Below, piece after piece: positions 33,137 to 45,879 of a DNA stretch of 64,000 bases; positions within the stretch are counted from its first letter, which is position 1, and each line of letters begins with the position of its first letter. Position numbers and translations under genes: made by a program. The DNA lies in assembly GCF_025698545.1 (NCBI RefSeq), contig NC_068577.1, positions 1,550,001 to 1,614,000 on the forward strand, written 5' to 3'. Under the pieces are notes generated by a model, which was given only the letters and a program-made list of their open reading frames with translations, was not told the DNA's origin and ran no database searches. The DNA is from Gossypium raimondii (taxonomy: Eukaryota; Streptophyta; Magnoliopsida; Malvales; Malvaceae).

Positions 33137-35379
33137 TTTCATGTCATTCAACATTACAATAGAATTGACCAAATAATGCCATTGGTTAACTGCCAATCTT
33201 TATACCATTTAAACAATCAAAGCCATTTATGTATCAAACATGTATACCTTTGACATTAAGCTATTAAATTTTCATGTTCAATCAATTTTAACCTTTTAAC
33301 TTACCAATCAGATCTCTTTCTGGAGTTTACTGACTCATTCGTATTTAATTTAGCCCGCAAGGCTCGATTCTAAATGATCGCATAATCTTATTCTAAATGG
33401 ATCGCATAATCTTTTATATACTTTCTTATCAAGAAATGAATTACATATATGCACTCATATAGTTCCATATTATTACATCATTTCATATATTATTATCAAT
33501 TCACAATTTCATACCATTTCAATTCAAATCATACAATATATTAGTTTACCAAATATCATTTTATATCATTTTTTGTTTTCAAGTTTTGATTTTAATATTT
33601 CACCCAATGAAATCTAGTAAAACAGATTCGGATACACGAATTAACTACACCACATCAAGATAGCTTGTATGAGCAAAACTACACCACACCAAAGCACTAA
33701 AGTGCCAAGCCTGTAAGCATCAAATGCATATTCATATGCAAATGCATCCCTCCACCACACCAAGTACTCCGTAGAGACAAATAATACTTGATGATCTGCA
33801 ACAGATGCTGGATTTCAATATAACCTGTCATAATCTCCATACCATCAAATATCCTGTACGAGCGCGCATAAGACCCTATTGGCATGCCAATTGTATCTTA
33901 ACATTTTACTGAATTCACATGGGCATCAAGTATTCATATTTGCATTATCATACCCTATAATCATTCATATTCACATATTCATATCATGTAATCATTTACA
34001 TTTACCTATCATACCCTGTAATCGATCACATTTGTATTTTCATACCCTGTATACTGTACGATAACATAACAATCATTTATCCCATTTCATTTCAATTCAA
34101 TCCAATTAATATATAATCTCACATCCAATTTCAAAATCAAATTTCAATTCATCATCCGAACACAATATCTCATATCATATAACATGTTTGAATTTATTCT
34201 TATATTAAAAATCATGTCCCTCTAAATCATACTACTTTCCATTTTATTTAACTCAGTCCACTATCTCGATAATCAATATCAATCATAGCAAATCAATTCA
34301 TACGATTAATATTAACTTACCTCGATATTCAATCATGCAATATAACATGGATATGAAAAGAAATAAATTGAACTTGAATCATAAAAGTATAAACTGATAT
34401 CTCGCGTCACTCGTCAACGGCTCTCGCTTTTCCTTTCCCTCTCAATGGTGTGTACAATAATACGACAGGTAAAATATATCAATTTCCATCAAATTCACAT
34501 TTAAATACAATGTCAAGCATATTTTACATTTTATTCAATTTAGCCCCTAAACTTGGGCTAGACATATCTTTCGATATTTAGTTTCGGATCAAAATCCGAT
34601 TTCACATTATTTCATTAGGGACCCTATAATTTTATTCCTAGCATAATTTCATAACATGTTTTCAATTTATTCAGTTTGGTGCCTAATGTAACAAAGTTAA
34701 CAACCATGCTTATTAAGCTTTACAATTTAGTCATTATTATAATCTAAGCTTAATTTCTATCAATTTCAAGTCTAATTCTTCAATTTCTCAACAATGGTAA
34801 CTTGTTAAAATTTCAACAATTAAACAAATTGATACATGAGCTAGCTAAATCAAGCTTCCATGACCATAAATCTATAAAAATTACATGAAAAATAACTTAA
34901 TTACCTATGGATTTTGGACATGGCCGAATGGATGAAAGTTTGAAGCTTTCTCCTATTTTTATTTTCTTTGGACGATGGAGGAAGAAAGATGAGTTCCTAC
35001 TATATTTCCTTTTATACTTGGATTTTTGCTAATTAAGCTTAGTTAATTAGTTAAATTAATGTTTTATTTTACTTAAAACCATTAGCTTATCCACTAATTC
35101 ATGATGGAAAATGGTTAAATAACCATTTTGGTCCTTGGTATACTTGCTGTCTAGGCCCTCAAGCCTTTTGTTAATTAAAATTAGCAATTAGACTTTTACA
35201 ATTTAATCACTAAGCCTTAATTAATCATTTTTTCGACTAAATTACTTAGCTGAACTTCACTAGATCTTCATAATAACTCCATAAATATTTCTATTTAATA
35301 TTTACGAACTCGGTTTACAGAAATAAGGTTTTAAAACTGTATTTTTTGACACCAGTAAAAATCAAATCGTTACATTTCA
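33137..35379 (-). mobile_element. Candidate solo LTR, minus orientation, with 5-bp target duplication
   Basis: The proposed element, 33142-35374, has TG...CA termini ('tgtcattcaa' and 'aaatcgttaca') and identical TTTCA on both sides (33137-33141 and 35375-35379). On the minus strand it starts 'TGTAACGATTTG', and carries 'gtaatttagtcg'-type non-coding text and the phrase 'catggccgaatgg' (34919), all LTR-like. No gag or pol frame occurs. Related pieces lie at 3.4-4.8 kb. The 2.23-kb length is long but possible for a Gypsy LTR. A 5-base duplication can occur by chance, so the borders are tentative. Confidence 0.5.
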
Positions 35380-35664
35380 TCTAACAATTATTCCAAAAAA
35401 CTCTCATATAAAATGCATCACAATTTGAAAATAGAGACCAAATATCCTCCAAAAAAAAAAGAGTTGTATGAAAGGAAATGCTTAACTTTTATTTGTTTAA
35501 ACATTACTAAATGTCATGAAATCAATTTTTTTTAAAAAAAATTAATGGACTTATTCAAGGCATTCAAAGTAAAAACGGCATAATATATTGGTTCTATCTA
35601 CAATTTTAGAGTTAATAACTTTTGGAGTAATATTCGCTCTATGTAATGTTCCATTCTCAATTAA
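35380..35664. other. AT-rich intergenic sequence
   Basis: No feature seen between the candidate LTR and the MITE. Confidence 0.4.
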
Positions 35665-35814
35665 TGTGGGTTTGGATAGGCGATTAGATGTGGTGTGATG
35701 CGTTTAGCTTACTTTTTGTCTCGTGCTACAGTATTGCTACAGTATCTAATCTCACTGCCATCGCTATTTTTACACTAATCGCGGGTAAACACACCGCCCA
35801 TCCAAACCCACCCT
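35665..35814. mobile_element. Tourist-like MITE, copy 3
   Basis: 'tgtgggtttggataggcgat' and 'gcccatccaaacccaccct' are inverted ends flanked by TTAA or TAA. The interior 'cgtgctacagtattgctaca' and 'gctatttttacactaatcgc' matches copies 1 and 2. Confidence 0.7.
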
Positions 35815-36357
35815 TAATCTTCATCCATTATAATGTTTTTGTAATACCTTTCACCCGCATCGATAATAGATTTGAGTAAGAGATGCTATATTTAAACACT
35901 AAACTTAGCACTTAAACTCATCCTCGTTTCATTATAACCAAGGTAACTTATAACACAAAACATTATCATTCATACATAATTAACATTATTACTAATAAAC
36001 CTAATTACATGTCAAACTAAGGTTCAAATTTTATATTTCAAAGGGTTTGAACTTGAAGCTTGAGAAGTGATATGATTCTGATTGATGTAAGTATCTTTCA
36101 TATTTAATCAATTTAGTATAAATATATTTCGTACTTATAATAAATGAATTATTAATTATTATAATTGATGCATATAATTTATTTACAAATTAAAGTAATT
36201 TAAAATTTATTTTTTAACAATAACTTTTTATACTATAAAATAAAAGGATAAATTTAAGAAAAAAATGATTAAAATGGAAATCAATTCTTTAATGTAATAA
36301 TTAAAAGAAAAGATTTGCACCCAAGAGGATTGGGGGCAAATTGGTAATTAGAAATAA
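35815..36357. other. AT-rich upstream flank of the BED-hAT gene
   Basis: No feature seen apart from AT-rich runs. Confidence 0.4.
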
Positions 36358-36717
36358 ACTAACCGGGTCATACCATACCCTAACCGATCCATCAAGTTGC
36401 ATAAGCCTCGGTTTATTGTGTTCCTTGTCAACTCGGTTTAGCGGAAACCAATTAGAGGTAAGCTGATTTTTTATTTTATTTTATAAAATTATGAATTTCT
36501 AAAAATATGATTTATTGCACTGTTAAAATGTTGATAGCTTTTCTTTTCTTATTTTTTTTGTTTTAGTTAGATGTAATCCAACCGGTTTATCCCAATACCC
36601 TAACCGGTCCATCCGGTTTCCTAACCCTCGGTTTATTATTCCCGTCATCAACTCCCTTGACTCGGTTCTCATTCAATTGCCGCTCTCTCCCAGAAAAGCA
36701 ATTCAAAAGAATTGCAA
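36358..36717 (+). promoter_or_regulatory. Probable 5' UTR exon region with an internal duplicated segment
   Basis: 'accctaaccgatccatc' with 'cctcggtttattgtgttcc' (36377-36435) is repeated in modified form as 'accctaaccggtccatccgg' with 'cctcggtttattattcccg' (36597-36648). A good donor, 'ttgcaa|gtaagttc', ends at 36717, and an acceptor, 'ttttaaag|gttgtg', at 36930 gives a 213-base leader intron just before the ATG. An earlier donor-like 'agag|gtaagct' follows the first unit. Transcript evidence is needed to fix the start. Confidence 0.5.
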
Positions 36718-36949
36718 GTAAGTTCTTTTCCTTTTTCTTTTTTTTTTTGAAAGATAATTTTATGATTTGGGTTGTTTATGATGTTAACATGTTTGTTCTA
36801 ATTTCTGTCAATTTTAGGTTTTTTTTTTTTTGGTTAGAGTTATGACCTAATGCCATTGATTTTGTCAAATGCAACTGTTTTGATGTTAATTTTTGATGAG
36901 TTTAATGTAAAAATGTGTGTTGTTTTAAAGGTTGTGATTTGTGAGAAAA

Positions 36950-39874
36950 ATGTCATCAAATTTGGAACCAATACCAATAACATCACAAAAACATGACCCA
37001 GCATGGAAACATTGTCAAATGTTTAAGAATGGTGAAAGGGTACAATTGAAGTGTATATATTGTGGAAAAATATTTAAAGGTGGTGGGATTCATAGGATTA
37101 AGGAACATTTAGCTGGTCATAAGGGTAATGCTGCTACTTGTCTGCGTGTCCCGTCCGATGTTCGTGTTTTGATGCAAGAAAGTTTAGATGGGGTTGTGGT
37201 AAAGAAAAGGAAAAAACAAAAGATTGCAGAGGAGATAACGAATGTTAATCAGGTTTCTACCGAGATACAGGCGTATGCTGATCAGGTTGACACTAATACT
37301 GGATTGCTTATGATTGAAAAATCTGATACACTTGAGCCTAGTTCGAGTTTGTTAGTTAATCAGGAAGGAACAAGTAATGTTGCTGGGGAGAGGAGAAAGA
37401 GGGGAAGAGGTAAAAGTTTGCCTGCGGAGGCTAATGCCCTTAGTTTTGTCCCGGTTGAGTTAGGTGCAAGGAGAGTAAATAATCATGTACATATGGCAAT
37501 AGGGAGATTTTTGTTTGATATTGGTGCAACTATGGATGCAGTTAATTCAGTTTATTTCCAGCCAATGGTTGATGCTATTGTCTCGGGAGGATCTGGGGCA
37601 CTAATGCCTTCATGTAATGATCTTCAGGGTTGGATATTGAGGAAATTGGTGGAGGAAGTGAAGAGTGAAAATGATAAAGTAATGGCGGCATGGGTAAGGA
37701 CTGGTTGTTCTATTCTGGTCAACCAATGGAACACTCAAACAGGTCGAATCTTGCTAAACTTTTTGGTGTATTGTCCTGAAGGAACAGTGTTTTTGAAACC
37801 TATAGATGCTTCTAGTGTAATCAATTCCTCGGATGCTTTGTATGAATTGCTTAAGCAAGTGGTGGAAGAAGTTGGATCTAAGCATGTCTTGCAAGTGATC
37901 ACGAATGGCGAGGAACAATATATTGTTGCTGGGAGGAGGTTAGTTGAAACTTTCCCTACTCTGTATTGGGCTCCTTGTGCAGCTCATTGTGTAGACTTGA
38001 TACTTGAGGATTTTGCAAAGCTTGAATGGATCAATGCAATAATTGAGCAAGCTAGATCTATTACGAAATTTATCTATAATCATAGTGTGGTCTTGAATAT
38101 GGTAAGACGGTATACTTTTGGCAATGATATTGTTGAACCAGCAGCCACTCGCTCAGCTACAAACTTTACAACATTGACTCGGATGGTTGATCTTAAAAAC
38201 AACTTGCAGGCCATGGTTACTTCACAGCAGTGGGTAGACTGCCCATATTCAAAGAAACCAGGGGGACTGGCGATGTTGGATTTGGTGAGTAATCAGTCAT
38301 TTTGGTCCTCTTGTGTTCTGATTGTTCGGTTAACCAATCCTCTTCTTCGAGTTCTGAGAATGGTTGGCAGCAAGAAGAGGCCTGCAATGGGATATGTTTA
38401 TGCTGGCATGTATCGAGCAAAAGAAACAATTAAGAAAGAATTAGTCAAGAGGAATGAATATATGGTCTATTGGAATATTATAGATCACTGGTGGGAACAA
38501 CAATGGCACCATCCTCTTCATGCTGCTGGTTTCTACCTTAACCCCAGGTTCTTTTATAGCATGGAAGGAGACATGCCTAATGAGATGCTATCAGGGATGC
38601 TTGATTGTATAGAGAAATTGATTCCTGATGTAACAGTTCAAGATAAAATCACCAAGGAGATAAACTCATACAAGAATTCCGTTGGAGATTTTGGGAGGAA
38701 GATGGCAGTTAGAGCTAGAGACACTTTACTCCCTGGTGAGAGTCTATCTTATGGATGCTTTCTAAACTTTGGCAGCTATATTTCAACTCAAATTATTGTT
38801 GTAATTTATTCTTTTAGTAAGAGTAGTTAGTGGATTCTTTCTATTTCCTGCTACTAGATTGCAAATTGAATTACCGCATATCCTAGAACAATGAAGTCAA
38901 AGAAAATGCTGTCTTCCTTGCTTTGGTTGAATAAGATGTTGATTTGGCTAAGGTGTGGCAATTCTGGCTACTAAAGAACCTTCAAGGGGAAAAGCGTAAC
39001 TAACTTATAGGTGATTTGAATTTCTGCATGCGTTGTTCTCATCATTATTGTTGTACATGACATGAATTCCAAATTCTTACACGTGCTTGTGCAATGGATA
39101 ATACGTCAAACTTATCTGGTTGAAGTAGCTCTGTTGCACACAGAGCATGCTTGTGTTTCACCATTTGTGTCCTGTTGTGATACCCTTTTCCCTAATTTCT
39201 TTCAATTGGCTGATCATTGCTTTGTATGCTGCTTGCTATAGTTGAATGGTGGTCAACATATGGAGGAAGTTGCCCAAATTTGGCTCGTTTGGCTATCCGT
39301 GTCCTTAGTCAGACTTGCAGTACTCTTGGGCTTAAGCATGATCACATTCCTTTTGAAAAATTGCATGAAACAAGGAATTGCTTAGAGCAGCAGCGGCTCC
39401 GAGACCTCATATTTGTTCAATGCAACTTGCAATTAAGACAAATGTATGCAGAATCTCACTCATTTACGGATTTTGCATTTAGTGCAACAAAATTTTATCT
39501 TCAGTTAATGATTTTTCTTTCAGAGGTTATGAGAGCAAGCAACATGATTCTATGCAGCCCTTGTCATCTGAGTCTGCCTCTATCGTGGAAGACTGGGTCA
39601 CAGGAATTGACGCATTTTTGGATGACGATACCTATCCGGATTGGACAACACTTGAGACACTTTCTGTGAACACAATGCCTTTAAGACCTGGTGATGAAGT
39701 GGAAGAGTTAGGTGCAGGTAATTTTGTTTCTTGGATATGGTAATCTCACCAAAGAAGGTTCTTTCTCTCTGTGTATTTATTTGATCTTTTCATGCAGGTT
39801 TTAATGATCATGAGATTTTCAATAGAATGAAAGAGGGTGACAATGAAAAAGCTGAAGATAATGTAGTAAGCTAG
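36950..39874 (+). CDS. BED zinc finger / DUF659 / hAT dimerisation protein (domesticated hAT transposase)
   Basis: Four exons: 36950-38735, 39242-39443, 39524-39717 and 39798-39874. All introns are GT-AG and the joins stay in frame, giving 752 residues. Residues 30-65 form a BED finger (Cys35, Cys38, His53, then His57 or Cys64). Basic stretches at 84-91 and 148-155 could be nuclear localisation signals. The DUF659/RNase H-like region spans about 180-355 ('FLVYCPEGTVFLKPIDASS', 'CAAHCVDLILED'). Exon 2 carries the hAT C-terminal dimerisation motif ('EWWSTYGGSCPNLARLAIRV'). At the two sites where active hAT enzymes have catalytic Asp ('SDGW', 'VTDN'), this protein reads 'VNQW' (Asn258) and 'ITNG' (Asn319), so transposition activity is unlikely. 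Terminal inverted repeats were not found nearby. It probably acts as a DNA-binding nuclear protein, like Arabidopsis BED-DUF659 'hAT superfamily' proteins. The start follows a leader intron; GTG at 36941 is rejected. Confidence 0.88.
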
Positions 39875-40730
39875 TCGAAGACAAGACCATTTCTAATCTT
39901 GATAATCCTAGATGGTGACTGATGGCAAATAATGTAAATTAGTGTAATAACTAATGACTAGATTTATAGGAACTGCTCTACCATTCTGTTAAGAAAAGAG
40001 TAGAAACATCAGAGAATTAGATTTTTAGTCAGGATTTGACAATATGTAACAATTTTTATCAATTCATGGTTAGAATATTAGAAAGTTTTAAGCATAGTTG
40101 AGGCCTTTCATCTTAACCCAAAAACATGCTTGACCATTGGGCTGATATATTGTCTTGGATGTCACTTGTCATTGATTCTGAGATATAGTAACACAAATTC
40201 TTGCTAACCTCTGGATCGGGACTTACCTTATAACTATTTAGCTACTTTCAGTTCAGTATAATTTTATCATCATTACTGCAATTCATCCAAGTAGGTGTAC
40301 TGTTAACCTACTCTTTGATCTTTGCATGAGTATTTCAGAGAAGATGAGCTTGAACCTGCCTGCTGCTTCTTCCTTATCTGTTCATTTTCCTTACTTTCTG
40401 CTTTATTTAATGAGATTGAAAACATTAGCAAGTAGTAAACTGTGGTATTCTTGATGCTGGAATGAGTGATTCTGAAGCAGCAGATACGGTGAATTCTTGG
40501 AATAGAATGGTAAGCAAGGCATCTTTACCCTATTCCAACCACCCTTTTTTACTTCCTTCCCTGATTGAAGATGCATCTAAAATAATTGGAAGATCAAAAT
40601 ACTGATTTCATTTGTGTTATAAAGTTTGTGTGCTTGTTTGACTGATTGGTGGCAGTATATGGTGGTTGATCATTTCATTTTATTCCTAATAGCAAAGTTG
40701 AAAATTATTGGAAATTCCCTCTTGATGACT
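39875..40730. other. 3' flank of the BED-hAT gene
   Basis: Probably 3' UTR, possibly with spliced non-coding exons. 'gtgattctgaagcagcagat' near 40466 is G+C-balanced and exon-like, but opens no clear frame. Confidence 0.4.
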
Positions 40731-40865
40731 GAAAACTCAAGCTTGTCAGAGTGGTGTTTCCCCACATCGGTTAAATCCGAGTTTGCTTGCAGTCTTATAT
40801 TGAAGTTTGATCTCTTGTTGCCAATCGGTTTTAGGTTGAATGCTTTAACATGGTATCGGAGCTCA
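40731..40865 (+). mobile_element. LTR-end / primer-binding-site relic
   Basis: 'tttccccacatcggttaaat' is followed about 90 bases later by 'tggtatcggagc' (40851-40862), one mismatch from TGGTATCAGAGC, the complement of the initiator tRNA-Met 3' end used as primer by Copia elements and TRIMs. The spacing suits a very short LTR, as in TRIM elements. No second LTR was found. Confidence 0.45.
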
Positions 40866-43336
40866 AGTTTTCTTCTGTCGTTCTTTCTTGTTACTTGTAG
40901 GAGAATCTTCTAAAAGAAACATGACAAGTTCATTTAGGGGAAAGAATATGAACTTGTTTCCATCATTAAATGATTCAGAGGTTATTTTAATTGATTCATG
41001 TAATTACTCTTAAAGTCTCATCTAGTAAGTCCGGATTTCAAATTCCAGCACCTGTCATCACTTTATTTACAGACTATTATTTTCTTTATGCCAATCTTGG
41101 CTTTGTTTGACAATGAAATAATCCCTATCCATTCCAATCAAATGTACCACATTATTTCTTAGAGTGAAATTTTGTCTAAAAAGTTTGATTTTTCTTTTTC
41201 TCTGTAAAACACTAAATCAGTGTAAACCTCAAAAATCTAGAAGATAATGAAAAATAAATTTTGTATAGATCACCAAATTCATTGCTCCATAGCCAACAAT
41301 CCCCAGAAATGAAAAGACAGCAAGCAGAAGGGAGGGCAAAATTTTTGGCAAAAACACACCTTTAGCCATAGGGATCAAATTAGTTGAAAATTTTCTGCAA
41401 GTAGCCTATCATGAAGCAGGCAAAAGACATCTGAGTACTTAATTACAGTGAGGTTTGCCCAGGGTGGTCCACTTTTCCCCAATTGTAGCAAATATGCAGC
41501 ACTTGGGAAACATCTGTAATCATAATTTCTTCAACCATCTTGTTATTTGATCCGTCAAGTAGTGCAGTGTCATATTTTGAGTTATTTTTCACTTCTTCTT
41601 AATATGTATTACAGTGTTAAACATTTTTAGTGAAACATCCCTTACAAAATATATTTTTTTTCGAATAATTTTACGATGAGTTGTTTCATGATAGTACTTT
41701 TTATTAAAAGAGTTCGTCCTAAAGCCAATTGTATTAGCTATAACTTTAAAACTAAAGTTAGAAATGAGCATGATAGATACAAGCACTTTGTTAATTCTAG
41801 TGAAAATTACTAGATACAACGCCAGTTACAACTTAAGGAGATTATTGTAACTTGCCTTATATGGTTGGCATGTTTTGAACCAAAACTATTTGGACTTTTA
41901 TTTGATGATCTTTGAGGCTTTTTAGCATCCCATTATTAAATATATTTTGTGCAAGATTTGAGCCAAGTAAAGAGAATATCCAGGCTTACAATATGATTGA
42001 AGTTCCCTTAAATGGAAGATTTGATTTTTAAGGAGTTTTGCATAATATACTTATTATTTGAGAGAGCACTTCATTTTGTTCAATTAGGAACTATTATTTG
42101 AGTGCAAAATTGTAAGCAACTGAATTGTGTTCATCAGTTTACATTTTCATGGGGGAATTCTTAAAGGGAAAGTGATATAGTTTGAAGCCTACGAGTGAGG
42201 TTGCAATTTGGTAAGTGAGTTGGATTTAAATAATAATTTGTACTTGTTGCTTATATACTAGATTGCCGTCTGGGTAAGGCCCCGTATGCGTAGGAGATTC
42301 TAAAATGCGTTAACAATTTTCACTGTCCATCTCAATTTTATTACTAGTAGTAACTTCATTGGGTTGCAACTAAACGAATATTAGATAGGCAAAATCAATG
42401 AATTTTCCATTAGTAACAAAGGTAAACACTTGACACATTAAGTGGAGATCTTGTCGTTGATTTTTTTTATTTATTTATATAATTCGAAGACCAAAAAAAT
42501 CATTGTGCTTAAAATTAATAGAGATTATTATTTTAATTGTTTTATGAAATAATCATTTAAATTAACTTTTCATAATTATAACTATTTTTACAAATAAAAG
42601 AAGTTTCGCATTTACAAATATCAAGTTTTCACATCAAAATATTATAATCATAATTATAAATTTTGAAATTATTTCAACTTATATATTAATTCGTGATTTA
42701 CTTAATGTGCTAAATAATTTTAAAATAAAAATTGGTAAATAAAAATACATCAATAAATAATTAAAAATAAATTGGCTCCAAGGAAATGACAAGACTTTAG
42801 GAGTTTCGAAATATTAAGTTGTTGTTGAGTTATCCAATTCAATGCTTATAATAATTAAATCTGATAACAACTATATATGTATGTATGTATGTATTTCAAA
42901 TTCTCAGTCTACCATCAAGTTGAAGAATGAAGACATTTTAGGTAGAATATATGTAAATCAGCACAAGACAATTTGTTTATAGTTTTTCTTAAATGATTCT
43001 AATCATTAATAATTCATCATCTTCTTTTCTATTTTATTGTTTAAGCTTTCTAGAAATATATAAATCTTCACCAAATCTGGGTTTTGCATAAGAAGGAATC
43101 ATTTCTTGGCCAGTTATGGCAATGTAAGTAATTCAGACAAAGATATGAACAAGATAATAAAAGGGACCTTCAACAGCTTGCTTATGTCATCTCTTAGCCT
43201 TATTACCCCATTTGGACCACTAATTCATTAGTTTTGTTTTTAGAATATATTATCAAATTAAGGAAAAAAAAGTAAACATTTGGAAGAATATAGATTTTAG
43301 GAAATAAAGTTCTTAAATATAATTTTCTAAGTGTTA
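40866..43336. other. Intergenic sequence with scattered repeat debris
   Basis: No gene recognised. A (TATG)n microsatellite lies at 42875-42895. 'gggttgcaactaaacgaata' with 'ggcaaaatcaatgaa' (42361-42398) echoes 28374-28416, so a low-copy dispersed repeat is present at both sites. Confidence 0.4.
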
Positions 43337-43450
43337 TTGATTGAGTTTTAACTCAATTGGTATGAGTATTGTGATCAATGTAATAGGATGTGGGTTTGAG
43401 TGTGTGAAAGTGTATTATCTTCTTATGTTTTGGTTGGGGCTATAGATAAT
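43337..43450 (+). mobile_element. SINE-like copy D
   Basis: 'gattgagttttaactcaatt' (box A-like region), 'atgtgggtttgagtgtgtga' (box B-like) and 'gtattatcttcttatgtttt' follow the same order as the copy at 26161. Confidence 0.5.
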
Positions 43451-44099
43451 TACAAAATGATCACTCAACTATTCAATTCTATCTTTTTTGGTCACCAACG
43501 GGATAACATAAAAATGAAAATACCCAAAAATCATTTTATAACTTTTCATAGTTTTATAACAAAAACAAAAACCATAATTAGGTGACTGCTAATGTAATCT
43601 ACCCATAAATTTTTGCGGCACAAATCTAGAAAGGTTTATTCATGACCTTAGCCTTCAAAAATTGTAAAATCGTTCTATATAGTCTTTTTAAAATTTGTAA
43701 AATTATAATTTAATATAATGATAAATTTATGTGTTCGGATATTTATAATTTACTTCTAGCCTCGCCGAATAAGCCTTTCTAATCGTTAACTAACTAACTA
43801 ATAAGATGGATTAATCTTATGAATGTTTCTAAAAGTAAACTGGAATGTGCATCCTCAATGCCATATTCTCTAGGGAAGAATTAAGCTTCAATATATAGAA
43901 ATTAGGACTACAACTTCAATTAGCACACCAAGATCAATTCTAATCTACAATTAGATTTACCATATCAATTATCCTCGCTAATTTATTACGATTTAAGTCT
44001 GATTTAAACTTATATTATTCTTAACGAAAATGAACATTCGACCAACGTATCATAACTTGAATTCAATTTTATTATAATTTATACAACTAAATACACATA
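43451..44099. other. AT-rich intergenic sequence
   Basis: No feature seen. The 61-residue frame at 43400-43585 overlaps the SINE-like copy and is not considered coding. Confidence 0.4.
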
Positions 44100-44640
44100 A
44101 AAATTGGAAATCATAAATAACTCTTAACACCAACACTGATAGCAACTAGGTCCAACAACAAGGTGTACTAACATTATTTAATTCACCACAGGACTTGATG
44201 CTCCAACTGCAAGGATCTGTGAACTCGAACTTGAATTTACTCATGAGGATATATCTATTCGCTTCTAATTATGATTTAAATGAGTTACAAAGAAAAATAA
44301 AACACACAAAGTTTTACGTGGAAACCCTTTCGGGAAAAACCCACGGGCAGAGGAGAAGGAAATTCACTATGTTGAATTCGAATGAATACAAGAAGAGAGA
44401 TGATTACGTCTATTTATAGGTTTAAAAATGGAAGTAATGCAATAAGATTAAAACACCTTATTCTAATCAACATCAAATAGAGAAAGTAAACTTCTATACG
44501 GATTTTACTTGTGCAGCCTATACCTTACCGCAGGGGTCGGAGGCCCCCGCACCCCCGATTGCGACCCCAATCTAGTATTTTATCATTTGTATTTCATTTT
44601 AATAAGAATTTGAATCGCACAATTACAAAACTTATCGAAT
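44100..44640. mobile_element. Copia-like LTR fragment
   Basis: Contains 'ttttacgtggaaaccctttc' followed by 'gggaaaaacccacgggcaga' and, later, 'gggtcggaggcccccgcacc', phrases typical of Tork-type Copia LTRs. No pol domain adjoins it and both ends are unclear. Confidence 0.5.
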
Positions 44641-45835
44641 TAGTTCAGTAATGAGTCCATCAAATACGTTAACGAGTAGGCTTATCAGTCCCTATTGTTC
44701 TTATTTAATTCAAGTCCTTAGATTTTTAAACATTGTGAATACAAAAATGATTGGTATGACCCACTTTTGTTTTTGGATGGTTGCTCAAGCATTCAATTGT
44801 TGTAATAAAAAAGGGGAAAAAATTCCAAGAGACTAGTTTGATTAAACAAAATGTGATTAGTGATATTTAATTATTTTCTTAGACGTTTTAGAAAAAGCAT
44901 CTTTTTGTTTGCTACTATGTTGTTTGAAGAACATAATCAAACTTTTGTAGCTCTACATTTCTCACAACCATTTTTGACTTTAAAATTTTTGGACTATTGA
45001 TTGTATAATTATTCTATGTCGTTTCAGTTCAAACTTAGATTCCAATCCAATACCATTTTTCATGATTAATAATTATTTGAAAGTTATATTAGTGGTCGAG
45101 GGTTCGATCTTCGCTTTAGGTATGGAACAGCTTTAAAACTCGTTGTCAGTATCTACCCCTTAATTGGTTTACAAAATGTGAATGATTAGTTACTGGACTC
45201 ATTCCGATAGATATCTTGAGAAATATATATAAAAAAAAATTGTTTGAAAGTTTCAAATTATAACTTTTAGATTTCAACGATTATAAAAGAAATAAAAGTT
45301 TTACAGTAATGGCTTATTAATTTAATGATAAGGTTTAATATTTAAAAATTTTAGAGTATTTGTATGTGTAAATATAATATCATATGTGAAATTTCAAGAA
45401 ATAGATGCTTCATGGTAAAAGTATAATAGAGGTTCCTATATTAGGAGTGAGATTGCATTTAATTTTTTACTAAAAAATAAGCAAATTAGTCCTTGTATGT
45501 TAAATCAAAGAGTAAATTAGTCCTTGTTATTGAAAATTTCATCTATTTCTACAGTTAAAAATTAGCATGACTGACGGAATAAACAGATAATTTCACATGA
45601 CATACCACGTGTATCTCATGTTGATGTACAAAGAACACTTTTAAAAATAAAAATGGATGGAAATTTTAATAAAAACATCAGTTTACTTTTTGGTCTAACA
45701 TATAAAGATTAATTTACTCTTTTTTGAATAAAGAGTAGAAAAGCTGTTAACATAACTTGCATGAAAGGGAAACAGTAAATTCCCAACATGTATAAGGAAT
45801 CAAATTGAAAAGTTAGACTTTAACTTATTGTTACT

Positions 45836-45879
<44 letters not shown>

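Noticed and set aside
36941..36949. GTG start three codons before the BED-hAT ATG
   Set aside because: Plant nuclear genes rarely use GTG, the ATG at 36950 gives the usual family N-terminus, and a leader intron ends at 36930.
38736..38830. Read-through C-terminus of the BED-hAT frame
   Set aside because: It runs into intron 1. Splicing at 38735/39242 restores the conserved 'LPVEWWSTYGG' join.
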